This document shows, one piece after another, positions 8,508-17,549 of a stretch of DNA of 64,000 bases (position 1 is its first letter; every line of letters starts with the position of its first letter). Source of the DNA: Rhizobium tibeticum (GTDB lineage Bacteria; Pseudomonadota; Alphaproteobacteria; Rhizobiales; Rhizobiaceae); contig NZ_FOCV01000023.1 in assembly GCF_900110205.1 (NCBI RefSeq), positions 1 through 64,000 on the forward strand, given 5' to 3'. Both the position numbers and the translations under genes were made by a program. The notes beneath the pieces were generated by a model. That model saw only the letters and a list, made by a program, of their open reading frames with translations, was not told where the DNA came from and made no database searches.

Positions 8508-9146
8508 ATGGAAAAGCTAGATACGAAACAGGATTTGTCCGCCGAACCTATTGTCTATGTCATCGATGATGACAAGCACATGCGAGACGCTCTTCTCGAC
8601 CTCTTCATGGTAACGAACAGGCGGGCTTCCGCTTACTCCAGTGGACCTGAGTTCATGAGCACGGCCGATACGACCGCCCCTGGCTGTATCGTTGTCGACC
8701 TTCGAATGCCCGGAGGCACCGGCCTCGATGTCCAGAGCCAGTTGATCTCGCTCGGAAGTAAGATGCCGGTCATTTTCCTGACGGCCCATGCCGACGTTCC
8801 CGCCAGCGTCAGGGCAATGAAAGCCGGCGCTACCGATTTCCTCACCAAACCGTTCGTTACGCGGGATCTGCTCGACGCTGTAGATCACGCCATTCGCCTG
8901 GACGGCGAGAGACGCAAAGTTGAAACCGAACGCGAGCAGATTCGGACGCTGGTCGATACGCTGACCCCGCGAGAGCAGGAAGTGATGTTCGGCGTCGTCA
9001 GCGGGCTTATGAACAAGCAGGTCGCCTATCAGCTCGGGATCAGCGAAATGACCGTGAAGCTACATCGAATGAGCGTGATGCGCAAAATGCAGAGCCGTTC
9101 CCTTGCCGATCTGGTTCGCAAGGCCGAAAAACTGCAAAGGAACTGA
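8508..9146 (+). CDS. FixJ/LuxR-type response regulator (paralogue)
   Basis: 212 aa. The receiver (about 15-130) has VIDDDKHMRDALL, phospho-acceptor Asp in VVDLRMPGG, Thr in FLTAHAD and Lys in FLTKPF. The C-terminal LuxR HTH has TLTPREQEVM and GLMNKQVAYQLGISEMTVKLHR. GTGGAGG precedes the ATG at good spacing. It parallels the regulator at 2108-2749 and is the likely partner of one of the two PAS kinases. A strong terminator hairpin follows the stop. Confidence 0.9.
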   Translation: MEKLDTKQDLSAEPIVYVIDDDKHMRDALLDLFMVTNRRASAYSSGPEFMSTADTTAPGCIVVDLRMPGGTGLDVQSQLISLGSKMPVIFLTAHADVPASVRAMKAGATDFLTKPFVTRDLLDAVDHAIRLDGERRKVETEREQIRTLVDTLTPREQEVMFGVVSGLMNKQVAYQLGISEMTVKLHRMSVMRKMQSRSLADLVRKAEKLQRN

Positions 9147-9181
9147 GGGAAGCCCGCAAAGCGCGGGCTGAACCGAATGGC

Positions 9182-9217
9182 GCGGAGGATGCATGAAGCA
9201 CCCTCCGCATTATTTTT
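9182..9217 (+). terminator. Intrinsic terminator after response regulator
   Basis: A 7-bp stem (GCGGAGG / CCTCCGC) is extended by an inner TGC/GCA after one mismatch and followed by ATTATTTTTAT, which fits an intrinsic terminator for the plus-strand regulator. A second hairpin without T tract (AGCCCGC / GCGGGCT, 9151-9169) precedes it. The hydrolase gene converges from the other side and ends at 9216, so the structure may serve both directions. Confidence 0.75.
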
Positions 9218-10088
9218 ATACGGCAATGAATCTCAGCAGATCGAGATTGATGATATCCGCATGGGTCGTCACCATCCCGTGCGGCAGTCCCTTGTAGATC
9301 TTCAGTGTCGCGTTCTTCAGAAGTTTGGCGGAGAGAGGGGCGGAATCTTCAATCGGGACGACCTGATCGTCATCACCATGGAGAACGAGAGTCGGAACCT
9401 CGATCGTTTTCAGATCTTCCGTAAAGTCGGTTTCCGAGAAAGCCTTGATACCCAGGTAGTGAGCGTTTGCCGCGCCCATCATGCCTTGTCTCACCCAATT
9501 CTGGATAATCGGCTCAGAGGCAACGGTGGCGGGCCGATTGAAACCGTAGAAAGGCCCGCTGGCTACGTCGTAATAGAACTGGGCTCTGTTCGACGCCAGC
9601 GCAGCACGGTATCCGTCGAATGCCTCGGTCGGAAGTCCGCCTGGATTGTCTGGTGTCTTCACCATGATGGGCGGTACTGCGCCGATGAGTACCAGCTTCA
9701 GAACGCGGCCTTTGCCATAGCGGGCGACATAGCGGGTAGCTTCGCCACCGCCCGTCGAATGACCGATATGAACAGCGTTCCGCAAGTCCAGATGTTCCAC
9801 GACGGCGGCAACATCGGCAGCGTAATGATCCATATCATGGCCGCCGCCGACCTGTTCCGATCGGCCGTGTCCGCGACGATCGTGAGCGATAACACGGTAG
9901 CCTTTTCCCAGAAAGAAGAGCATCTGGGCGTCCCAGTCGTCGCCGCTGAGGGGCCACCCGTGATGGAACACGATCGGCTGCGCCTCCTTCGGCCCCCAGT
10001 CCTTGTAGAAGATGCGGGTGCCGTCGATCGATGTCACGTAGCCATGCCCGGCCTTTTCGGATGTCGTGGTTATTGAATTGACGTTCAT
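9216..10088 (-). CDS. Alpha/beta hydrolase (non-haem chloroperoxidase-like)
   Basis: 290 aa alpha/beta-hydrolase, closest in pattern to the cofactor-free haloperoxidase/esterase group. Oxyanion-hole region HHGWPLSGDDWD, HDRRGHGRS after strand 4, nucleophile elbow GHSTGGGE (Ser), acid in LVLHGDDDQVVP, and His in YKGLPHGMVTTH. The whole triad is present. AGGAG lies about 6 bases before the ATG. There is no signal peptide in the first residues, so probably cytosolic. The real substrate is unknown; family members act on esters, lactones or peracids. Confidence 0.88.
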   Translation of the reverse strand: MNVNSITTTSEKAGHGYVTSIDGTRIFYKDWGPKEAQPIVFHHGWPLSGDDWDAQMLFFLGKGYRVIAHDRRGHGRSEQVGGGHDMDHYAADVAAVVEHLDLRNAVHIGHSTGGGEATRYVARYGKGRVLKLVLIGAVPPIMVKTPDNPGGLPTEAFDGYRAALASNRAQFYYDVASGPFYGFNRPATVASEPIIQNWVRQGMMGAANAHYLGIKAFSETDFTEDLKTIEVPTLVLHGDDDQVVPIEDSAPLSAKLLKNATLKIYKGLPHGMVTTHADIINLDLLRFIAV

Positions 10089-10389
10089 TCCGAACTCCTA
10101 TTGCTAAGTCTTGTTCCAGTGCTGAAACACCGGCCCGCAACGCTAGCATCTCCACGTTGGCGCAAAAGCTATACGTACGTTTGATCGGTGACAGCCGTCT
10201 CGATGCCCCCTTGCGATCCCATCGTTTCCTGTCCTGGACCTGTCGAAGGATGCCCGCGGTCGATGGCCTTCCGTTGCGGAAGGAACTTGTGCGTCGTCAG
10301 CCAATCGTGTGCCTACGTTGGACTGAAGCGCGGCGCGGGCGTAAAACATGTCGAGCGATCACAGCGAAGCTCCGGATGGAGAGCAACCG
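10089..10389. other. Intergenic region between hydrolase and HK2
   Basis: About 300 bases between divergent genes, so both promoters should lie here. I see no confident promoter boxes or domain-bearing frame. An ATG at 10348 in frame with HK2 lacks a ribosome binding site. Confidence 0.4.
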
Positions 10390-12702
10390 ATGACGCCTGA
10401 TACTGTCACAGCTGGCAATTCGCCTATCGAGGCCGCAAAGACCGTTGAAAACTTGACCGGCGTCGGTTGGGCATTCGATGCGAGCGGCAGGTGGATTTAC
10501 CTCTCACCTGCCTTACAAGCCGCTCTAGGCAAGACGCCAGACGAGTTGAACGCTTGGTGGAGCGAGGGAGAGGTCGCCTGGAAGCAACTGCTCTATCCCG
10601 ATGACTATGAACGCGTTGCCGGAGAATGGCGTCACTCCATTCATTCCGGACAACCCTTCGACAGTGAGTTTCGTATCCGACGCCGGGCCGGGTACGGTTG
10701 GGTTCGAAGCTCCGGAAGGGCTGTCCGAGATGGCACCGGCGACATTCTCGGATGGTATGGCACGTCGATCGACATCGACAGCTTCCGGGCAACCGTTGAT
10801 ACGTTGCACGACCGGGAGCTTGAACTTTCGCAACTCGTCGACACGGTTCCCGGCCACTTGTGGCGTCTGACACCTGAGGGCGAGCCGATCTTCTTCAACC
10901 GGAGAATGATCGACTATCTCGGCCGAAACGTCGCAGACATCGAAAGCCCCGGTCTGAGCCGACTGGACGCCATGATCGAGATGGCAATTCATCCCGACGA
11001 CGCGGCTGAATTCGGAAGCACTCTGAATCAAAGCCTTGTCACGGGAGAAAGCTTCTTCATGAGATACCGCCTGCGTCGTTTTGACGGGGTTTACAGATGG
11101 ATGTCCAGCCGAGCGGAATCCATGCGGGACCGCGACGGCCGCATCGTCCAGTGGTACGGCCTCTGTCACGACGTGAACGACCAGGTTCGTACAGAGGAAG
11201 CTCTCAAGCGATCCGAATGGCACTTGCAACGACTGATCGACGCGCTGCCGGTAAACATCTGCAGTTGGACGCCTGAAGGAGCACTCTCCTACGTCAGCAA
11301 GCGATTTCTGGAACAAGCAGGATTGACGAAGACGGACTTCGCTGAGTTCGCCAAAGCGGCATTGGATTTGATCCATCCCGACGATGTCGAGCAAGTGAGA
11401 GATCAGGCAATTCGGTGCATTCGGTCAGGCGAAGCATTTTCTATGAAATATCGTCGACGCGGAAAGGATGGCTTATTTCGGTGGACTGACGATCGGTTCG
11501 AGCCGCTGCGCGATGCCGATGATGCGATAGTGGAATGGTATGGCCTATCCATCGATGTCGATGACGAGATGCGAACTCAACAGTCGTTGCGTGATAGTGA
11601 GCATTCGCTCCATCAACTCGTCGAGACGCTGCCGGCGTTGATCTACTGCCTAGCGCCTGACGGTGCGCCGATCTATCGTAGTCACAAGCTGAGCGAGTAT
11701 CTGGGATTCGAAATCGAAGATAAGGACGAGATCGGCAAGCACCGCCTGGATGTGACCCTGGACGCCATTATCCATCCGGACGAGCTAGCCGCCGTCAAAC
11801 ACAAATACAGTCAGTCGCTCCCGACCGGCGAGCCGTACGCGATGAGGCATCGATTGCGCCGGTTCGACGGCGAGTACCGATGGATGGAGACGCGGGCCTT
11901 GGCGATGCGCAATGCCGACGGCGATATCGTGCAGTGGAACGGCGTATGTATCGACATAGACGATTGGCTTCGCGCACAAGAAGAGCTCAGGGTCGCACAA
12001 AGAAATCTCGCAAAGGCCAGCGAAGCGGCGAGCCTAGCCGAACTCACCGCATCGATCGCGCACGAAATTGGCCAGCCTCTGGCGGCCATGGTATCGAGTT
12101 CAGATGCCTGCCAGCAATGGCTCAGCGGCGACCCTCCAAACGTAGAACGGGCACAGAAAGCGCTCGAACGCGTCGTTCGCAGCGCAAATACCGCAACAGA
12201 GGTGGTCGGTCGCATCCGTGCCCTTTTCAAGCATACCCCGGAGGCGCGCCGAACACAGGCGCTTGACGCTGTGGCGGTGGAGGCCCGCGATCTGATGGCT
12301 GAAGAAGCCACGCGACGGGGCGTACGGATGGAATGCCGAATTGAGCAAGATCTTCCGCCGTTGTTCTTCGATCCTATCCAAATACAACAGGTCTTCGTCA
12401 ATCTCATCCGGAATGCATTGGAAGCAATGGACCTTGCTGCAGATCGCGGGATGCTCCAGTTGAGCGTACGACGCGACAGCAAGCGGGTTTACACGGAAAT
12501 ATCCGACACCGGGCCGGGCGTGGAAGATCCAGAGCAAATATTCGAACCATTCTACACCACAAAGGGGCAGGGGATGGGGATGGGTCTGGCAATATGCCGA
12601 TCAATCGTCGAAGCGCACGGCGGCAGGCTCTGGGTGGAGAGGAATGATCCGACCGGAGCGAAGTTCATCTTTGATTTGCCGGTCGAGGGCCAAGAAGCTT
12701 AA
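10390..12702 (+). CDS. Four-PAS soluble sensor histidine kinase (HK2)
   Basis: About 770 aa and no membrane segment. Four consecutive PAS/PAC units span roughly residues 20-510; each ends in a repeated RLRRFDGxYRWM / WYGxxxDxD signature. HisKA follows with H-box SIAHEIGQPLAA, then HATPase with QQVFVNLIRNALEAM, DTGPGVED, EPFYTTKGQGMGMGLAICRSIV. The start at 10390 has GGAGAG six bases upstream; an in-frame ATG at 10348 is possible. The C-terminal half is a paralogue of HK1. It converges with a single-domain receiver 50 bases downstream that could be a partner. The sensed signal is not evident; haem- or flavin-type PAS cannot be told from sequence by eye. Confidence 0.9.
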   Translation: MTPDTVTAGNSPIEAAKTVENLTGVGWAFDASGRWIYLSPALQAALGKTPDELNAWWSEGEVAWKQLLYPDDYERVAGEWRHSIHSGQPFDSEFRIRRRAGYGWVRSSGRAVRDGTGDILGWYGTSIDIDSFRATVDTLHDRELELSQLVDTVPGHLWRLTPEGEPIFFNRRMIDYLGRNVADIESPGLSRLDAMIEMAIHPDDAAEFGSTLNQSLVTGESFFMRYRLRRFDGVYRWMSSRAESMRDRDGRIVQWYGLCHDVNDQVRTEEALKRSEWHLQRLIDALPVNICSWTPEGALSYVSKRFLEQAGLTKTDFAEFAKAALDLIHPDDVEQVRDQAIRCIRSGEAFSMKYRRRGKDGLFRWTDDRFEPLRDADDAIVEWYGLSIDVDDEMRTQQSLRDSEHSLHQLVETLPALIYCLAPDGAPIYRSHKLSEYLGFEIEDKDEIGKHRLDVTLDAIIHPDELAAVKHKYSQSLPTGEPYAMRHRLRRFDGEYRWMETRALAMRNADGDIVQWNGVCIDIDDWLRAQEELRVAQRNLAKASEAASLAELTASIAHEIGQPLAAMVSSSDACQQWLSGDPPNVERAQKALERVVRSANTATEVVGRIRALFKHTPEARRTQALDAVAVEARDLMAEEATRRGVRMECRIEQDLPPLFFDPIQIQQVFVNLIRNALEAMDLAADRGMLQLSVRRDSKRVYTEISDTGPGVEDPEQIFEPFYTTKGQGMGMGLAICRSIVEAHGGRLWVERNDPTGAKFIFDLPVEGQEA

Positions 12703-12752
12703 GGATCCGTCGTGCAGATTACGCCGCCCACATTTGAAGCTTCGTACATGCG

Positions 12753-13118
12753 CTAGATCTCAATAGCGGTTTCGATCGCCCTTCGAAGTTCCGCGCCAGC
12801 AAAAGGCTTGAACAAGCAGATTCCTGCCCGCTTCGCTTCGTTGATCAGCGCCTCTTGCGCATGGCCTGTCATGAATACGACGGGTATCGCGATATTTCGC
12901 CGCTTCAGTTCCTTATAAAGGTCGATGCCGCTCATGCCTGGCATTGAAATGTCGAGAAGAAGACATCGCATTTCGGGGATCCGGGACGATTCCAGAAAAT
13001 CGGCTGCAGACGCGAATGTCACGACGGAATAACCAGACACTTCGAGCAGATCGAGCAATGATTCCCGAACCACTGCGTCGTCGTCTACGATGGCAACCAG
13101 CATATGAAGCATTTCCAT
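12753..13118 (-). CDS. Single-domain response regulator (receiver only)
   Basis: 121 aa with only a receiver fold: VAIVDDDAVVRESLL, phospho-acceptor Asp in LLLDISMPGMSG, Thr in FMTGHAQ, Lys in CLFKPF. Without an output domain it acts as a phosphate shuttle, sink or protein-binding switch. It converges with HK2, whose stop is 50 bases away. An alternative ATG lies 5 codons in; neither start has a clear Shine-Dalgarno. Confidence 0.87.
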   Translation of the reverse strand: MEMLHMLVAIVDDDAVVRESLLDLLEVSGYSVVTFASAADFLESSRIPEMRCLLLDISMPGMSGIDLYKELKRRNIAIPVVFMTGHAQEALINEAKRAGICLFKPFAGAELRRAIETAIEI

Positions 13119-13476
13119 GTGATGTAGTGCTTCTTTGCTCTATTGGAGGCATCCTCACCGGCCAAAGCGCACTTGCCGAACCAAGCGCAGTAGTCGGGCC
13201 GAGACCGCGCCTTCGATCACTACGTTCAAGAGGAACGATCATCGACCTATGGGAGCATTCGCGTCAATCCAAACCTAAGTATGCTATCGGCCGTTTCGGA
13301 AGCGCTCGAGGCGTCTGAAGAAGTGTGATTGAGCGAAATCGCCGAATCTATGGAATATTGGAAACGCCGCTACCCGAAGCTCCGCGTTGAACTTCAGTTC
13401 GTTCGGTGCCAAGCCATACTCCCGCCTGGAGCTTCCCGGAGCGGAGGGCGCGTAACCTACGCGTCGCATCAAAGCC
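13119..13476. other. 358 bases without recognisable gene
   Basis: Between the receiver gene and the end of NmrA-like copy 2. Several short frames exist, but none shows a domain, and no repeat, tRNA or clear terminator was seen. It probably contains the receiver promoter near 13120-13180. Confidence 0.35.
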
Positions 13477-14241
13477 TCACGCGTATTCCTGTGAAACCAT
13501 GTTCCTGGAAAGCCAATCGTGGAAGGTCAGGTCTCCCGAAGCGGCTGCCGATGTGGGAAGGAGGCCATCTTTTGGTAGAGAGACGCCGAAATACCGAACT
13601 TCATGATCGAGTTCCACAGGCCGCGGGTCATCAGTGGCGGTGACGAGCTCGCGGGCCATTTCAGGCAAATGAAGGCGTTCAGGTCCGGCTATCTCAACGA
13701 TCGCGTTGGCGGGCTTTCCGGCCGCCAGACGAGCAACTGAAGTTGCTGCTTCGTCTGCGGCAATCGGTTGGACAAGGATCGAAGCCAGACGCAAGACTCC
13801 ATCCACCGCGCTGGCGTTTACAATTCCGTCGAAGAACTCGAAGAACTGAGTAGAGCGTACGATCGTGAACGACAATCCGGACGCGCGGACGAGGTTCTCT
13901 TGGACTAGTTTCGCACGGAAATAATCATTCTCGACCAAGCGATCAGTGCCCACGACGGAGAGCGCCAGATAATGGCTCACCCCCGACGTTCTGGCAGCAG
14001 CGAGCATGTTGGCCCCGGCTTTCCTGAAGAAATCGAATGCGTCGCTTTCTCCGAAAGATCCAGAGTTCGTGACATCGATCAGCGCATCCGCTCCGGCGAG
14101 TGCTCTCTCAAGGCCTACCCCGGTATAGGCGTCGATGCCGTTGCTGGTCGAAGCTTTCACGACGTCGATTCCTTCTCTCTCGAGGACGGAAACAATCTTG
14201 GTACCCATCAGGCCGCTTGCGCCGATAACCGCGATCTTCAT
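13477..14241 (-). CDS. NmrA-like / atypical SDR NAD(P)-binding protein (copy 2)
   Basis: 254 aa. N-terminal Rossmann motif MKIAVIGASGLMGTKIV, a middle SFTIVRSTQFFEFFDG, and C-terminal EIAGPE and VRYFGV segments align along the whole length with the copy at 3360-4127, so the two are paralogues. GGAGCGTGAG precedes the ATG at 14241; a frame extension to 14352 is not family-like. Substrate unknown. A 14-bp inverted repeat lies about 105 bases upstream. Confidence 0.86.
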   Translation of the reverse strand: MKIAVIGASGLMGTKIVSVLEREGIDVVKASTSNGIDAYTGVGLERALAGADALIDVTNSGSFGESDAFDFFRKAGANMLAAARTSGVSHYLALSVVGTDRLVENDYFRAKLVQENLVRASGLSFTIVRSTQFFEFFDGIVNASAVDGVLRLASILVQPIAADEAATSVARLAAGKPANAIVEIAGPERLHLPEMARELVTATDDPRPVELDHEVRYFGVSLPKDGLLPTSAAASGDLTFHDWLSRNMVSQEYA

Positions 14242-14343
14242 CTCACGCTCCATTGCAGGTGCCGCCAAAGACGCTATCGCGTCCAATCGGACGCGCGTCG
14301 AGCAGGCGGGGCAAGCTTCGGATTTACGGCAAGCGAGGTCAAT

Positions 14344-14357
14344 GCAAACCAAGGTTT
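14344..14357. promoter_or_regulatory. Inverted repeat CAAACC-AA-GGTTTG in upstream region
   Basis: This lies in the 315-base gap 14242-14556 and shares the 12-base core with 8379-8392. The same gap holds a 9-bp perfect stem (14517-14525 with 14533-14541) followed on the plus strand by TATTTTTC. No plus-strand gene precedes that stem, and the minus-strand regulator ends at 14557, so its role as terminator is uncertain. Confidence 0.35.
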
Positions 14358-14556
14358 GGGATGTTAGCGACGCTTCGAACGGCTAACTCAACCGCCGTGA
14401 GCTGTGTCAACCGGACACGATGGAGACGATGAACGCAGGGATTTTTCCGGTTTCATCCTGCGGCCAACGAAGCGGCAGCCGAGCGTCCCACCCATCCGGC
14501 TTGCATTTGCAGGGCAAGGACCGACCGCCGATGTCGGTCCTCGCCTATTTTTCGGA

Positions 14557-15312
14557 CTAGGTTTCACGAACCACCTGCCGCCGCAACCGGGGGCGCTCAT
14601 CGACCTCCACGTCAGTTTCCAGCACATAGCCCACGCCTCGAACCGTCTTGATCAGCACAGGACTCGCATGATCCTTTTCGATCTTGCGACGCAATCGCAG
14701 GATCAAGGGGTCCAGACTGCGGTCGAAGATTTCCTCGGAATGAACGCGGCTCGTGGACAGGAGCTGCTTGCGACTGAGCACCTGTCTTGGCGCATTGAGG
14801 AACGCGATCAACAGGTTGAATTCAGCGGTGGTCAATTTCACATCGCTTCCGTCCAACCGAATCAAGCAACGCTGCCGAACAGATAGCTTGTAGTCATCAA
14901 AGCGATAACCGCGTCGATCGCGTGCCAGCAGCGGCGACGTCCTATCGCGCATCGCCACAGTCAGCCTAGCCATGAATTCGCGGTACTCGAAGGGCTTAAC
15001 GAGATAGTCTACAGCGCCAGCCTCCAATCCTCGAACCTTGTTGTCTTCATCAGTCAAGTCGACGCTAGTAACGATGATCGGTGTATGGGTCAGCGAAGCC
15101 AGGTTTCGCACCGTGGCGAGAGCCTCCGATGAATTAACTTCTACAACCATCGCATCCGCGATTTCCATCGCGACCAACCTTCGGAGCTCGCGTTCTTCTG
15201 AGACCAGGCTAACTCTGATCGAGTTTGCGGCGAGGACGTCCGCTATCTTCGTCCGGGTCGTCATGTCGTGATCCAGAACAAGGACGTGTTTTCTGGCTGC
15301 CCCAGCGTTCAT
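14557..15312 (-). CDS. OmpR-family response regulator with atypical receiver
   Basis: About 251 aa. The N-terminal receiver-like domain (about 8-120) has VLVLDHD and the conserved Lys in YLVKPFEY. At the phospho-acceptor place it reads MVVEVNSSEA, so the usual Asp appears to be Glu. The C-terminal winged helix (about 140-240) is typical of OmpR/PhoB: LTTAEFNLLIAFLNAPRQVLSRKQLL and KTVRGVGYVL. It starts 18 bases after the stop of the cyclase gene and is probably co-transcribed with it. It may act without classical phosphorylation; this is inference from one residue. Confidence 0.86.
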   Translation of the reverse strand: MNAGAARKHVLVLDHDMTTRTKIADVLAANSIRVSLVSEERELRRLVAMEIADAMVVEVNSSEALATVRNLASLTHTPIIVTSVDLTDEDNKVRGLEAGAVDYLVKPFEYREFMARLTVAMRDRTSPLLARDRRGYRFDDYKLSVRQRCLIRLDGSDVKLTTAEFNLLIAFLNAPRQVLSRKQLLSTSRVHSEEIFDRSLDPLILRLRRKIEKDHASPVLIKTVRGVGYVLETDVEVDERPRLRRQVVRET

Positions 15313-15330
15313 CAAGGAGTACCGTTGGGA

Positions 15331-16527
15331 TCAGCAAGGCATTTGAGAGGCGTTCAACCGCAACGCGTGAACACCGATCGGAGCATCGAAGCCGGAGACC
15401 CTTTGCGGACCGAGGTAGTCGGTTTGATCAAAGCATGCGGCTGCTTGTACGAAATCTCCGGAGAGCAGGACTGGACGATTTAGTGTTTTGGTGAGCGCCT
15501 CGAGTTTGAAGGCCAGATTCACCGCGGATCCGATCACGGTGAAATCGAGACGCTTTTTGGAACCGATGTTCCCGTACATCACTTCACCGAGGTGGATGCC
15601 GGTGCCAAAGCGGACCACTTCGGCAGTTCGTCGCAAGCAGGACGCGCTTTGATATCCTTCCTGCACCGCCGCGAGCAGATGCTGGCAGGCATCCGCGCCA
15701 TCCATTGGAAATACCGCCAGGAGGCCGTCTCCGATGAATTTCAGGATCTCGCCGCCGTGACGTTCAATCGGCTCCGCGACGACATCGAAGTACCTGTTTA
15801 AGATTTCGATCAGTTCGTCACGCGGAAGACTGTCAGACAGACGAGTGAAGTTTCGCAGATCGCAGATCAGGATTGCTGCAATGATCGTCTCTCGACTGCC
15901 ACGCGTTATCGCGCCGTGCAATATCTCGTCGGAGGCGTGCGCACCCACGTAAGTCTCCAACAGCGTTCGAGCCAGTTGGTCCTTTACCCGTATTTCGGTG
16001 ACGAGCGAGTACCACGGCATCAGCGTGTCGAGGAGCGCCAATTCCTGATCCGAAAAACCATCGGGACGATCGGTAGCGAAGGTAATGAGGTGGCGGCGAC
16101 CCTGCGTGTGATCGAGGGGCCAAGCCACGTAGTCGGTATGGCCCTCGTGCTTCAGCTCCTCGTATACGGCAAAGATATGCGGGCCGTTGATCTGGAGCTT
16201 CTGGCGAACACGCTTTCCGCTATCGATCGCCACCCGAAATGGGCTGCGTAGAAATACGTCGGTTGCCTCGACGTCATAGGCGATCGTCTGAACGCTGGCA
16301 TCGGACTGGCCGCGCATCCACGTCATCCGCGTTCCCAGCCACTGCGGATGGTGGACCCGAAGATGCAGCGTCGCTCTGCTAAGAGGAATCCCACATGCGA
16401 CGATGCGGGCACAGAGCTCCGCGAAGACCTTCTCCCCCCGCGGCTGGTACCGAACCCCGGCCGCGAGCCAGTCCAGAATCTGCACCCGAAATCTAAGGTC
16501 TAGTTCGACACCCATGGTCTCCAGCAT
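15331..16527 (-). CDS. Class III adenylate/guanylate cyclase-domain protein
   Basis: 398 aa. The N-terminal 190 residues are a conserved but unnamed region found before cyclase domains in rhizobia. The cyclase domain (about 205-370) shows the first metal Asp in ILICDLRNFT, KFIGDGLLAVFP with the second metal Asp and the purine-contacting Lys, and LDFTVIGSAVNLA with the specificity Asp and transition-state Asn. The Arg usually four residues after that Asn is Lys here (NLAFK). No membrane segment is seen. It should make cAMP if active. The start may instead be the ATG at 16515, which has GGAGA just before it. Next gene: the OmpR-type regulator. Confidence 0.86.
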   Translation of the reverse strand: MLETMGVELDLRFRVQILDWLAAGVRYQPRGEKVFAELCARIVACGIPLSRATLHLRVHHPQWLGTRMTWMRGQSDASVQTIAYDVEATDVFLRSPFRVAIDSGKRVRQKLQINGPHIFAVYEELKHEGHTDYVAWPLDHTQGRRHLITFATDRPDGFSDQELALLDTLMPWYSLVTEIRVKDQLARTLLETYVGAHASDEILHGAITRGSRETIIAAILICDLRNFTRLSDSLPRDELIEILNRYFDVVAEPIERHGGEILKFIGDGLLAVFPMDGADACQHLLAAVQEGYQSASCLRRTAEVVRFGTGIHLGEVMYGNIGSKKRLDFTVIGSAVNLAFKLEALTKTLNRPVLLSGDFVQAAACFDQTDYLGPQRVSGFDAPIGVHALRLNASQMPC

Positions 16528-16705
16528 TTACGCCGAGGCTATTGTAGCGGTAGATATACGAGCGTTCTAGTTGACACGGCACATCATAATCGCACCCGCA
16601 ACAAGGGACTTTGAAGCCGGTGCTGCCCCCGAGCGACACGGTACGCGCACCAACTTCTCGAAGTAGGGCAGAACTCAGGATCGGATCGCGTTCACTGCCT
16701 TGTTG

Positions 16706-17455
16706 TCACACGAGCGCCATCCCACCATCGACGTGGAGCTCGACGCCATTTACGAAGCTTGCTGCATCAGAGGCGAGAAACAGAGCGGCTTTTGCCAGCT
16801 CGTCGGGGCGACCCAAACGGCCGGCTGGTATTGCTTTCGATAGTTGGTCGATCATCTCCGGCCGATTTTCTTCCGACACGCCTAGTTTGGCTAGAATCTC
16901 AGTTTCTACGGGCCCCGGACTGAGGACGTTCACGCGGATCTTTCTGGCCTTGAACTCGAGAGCCCAGTTGCGAGCGAACGCTGCGATCGCCGCCTTCGTA
17001 CCTGCATACAACGTGTGATTTGGAAGTATCTTCGTCGCCGCGAGCGAACTTGTCAGGATAATGGTACCCCCGGTCCGAATAAGCGGCGAGATGGCCTGAA
17101 CGCCGAAGAATACGCCGCGGGTGTTAATCGCAAAGTGTTGGTCGTACTCGTCCTCCGTGACTTCGTCGGACGGCAAGAGATTGATCACTCCGGCGTTCGC
17201 CATGTAGATATCAAGTGCGCCAAGACGCCGGCGGATGTCTTCTGCAAGGTCGTGATGATGGCTCCTGCTCGCTACGTCGCCGACGACGCCAATGGCTCCA
17301 TTGCCAATATCCTTGGCTGCCTGATCGACGACATCCTTCCTTCTCCCTGTAATGATGACTTGAGCGCCTTCTTGGGCGAAGAGCATGGCAGTCGCTTTGC
17401 CGATGCCACTATTGCCGCCGGTAATGACCGCGACCTTATCTTTGAGACTAGGCAT
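16706..17455 (-). CDS. SDR family NAD(P)-dependent oxidoreductase
   Basis: 249 aa classical short-chain dehydrogenase. Cofactor motif TGGNSGIG, NAG at about residue 90, catalytic Ser in LTSSLAATK, Tyr and Lys in YAGTKAAI, and a C-terminal ASFVNGVELHVDGGMALV. The substrate cannot be assigned. It is divergent from the LysR gene at 17550 with a 94-base shared promoter region, the usual arrangement for a LysR regulator and its target. Confidence 0.9.
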   Translation of the reverse strand: MPSLKDKVAVITGGNSGIGKATAMLFAQEGAQVIITGRRKDVVDQAAKDIGNGAIGVVGDVASRSHHHDLAEDIRRRLGALDIYMANAGVINLLPSDEVTEDEYDQHFAINTRGVFFGVQAISPLIRTGGTIILTSSLAATKILPNHTLYAGTKAAIAAFARNWALEFKARKIRVNVLSPGPVETEILAKLGVSEENRPEMIDQLSKAIPAGRLGRPDELAKAALFLASDAASFVNGVELHVDGGMALV

Positions 17456-17549
17456 TTTCGTTCTCCATGTTGACAGGGCGAACGTATGCTGCTGCCTGAA
17501 TGGATTTTAGCCGTGTCGTCGGCACATAACTTTTTCCTCGGAGGTTCAG

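Noticed and set aside
14517..14541. Terminator for the OmpR-type regulator
   Set aside because: The stem is perfect, but the T tract lies on the plus-strand side, where no gene ends; kept only as a hairpin note.
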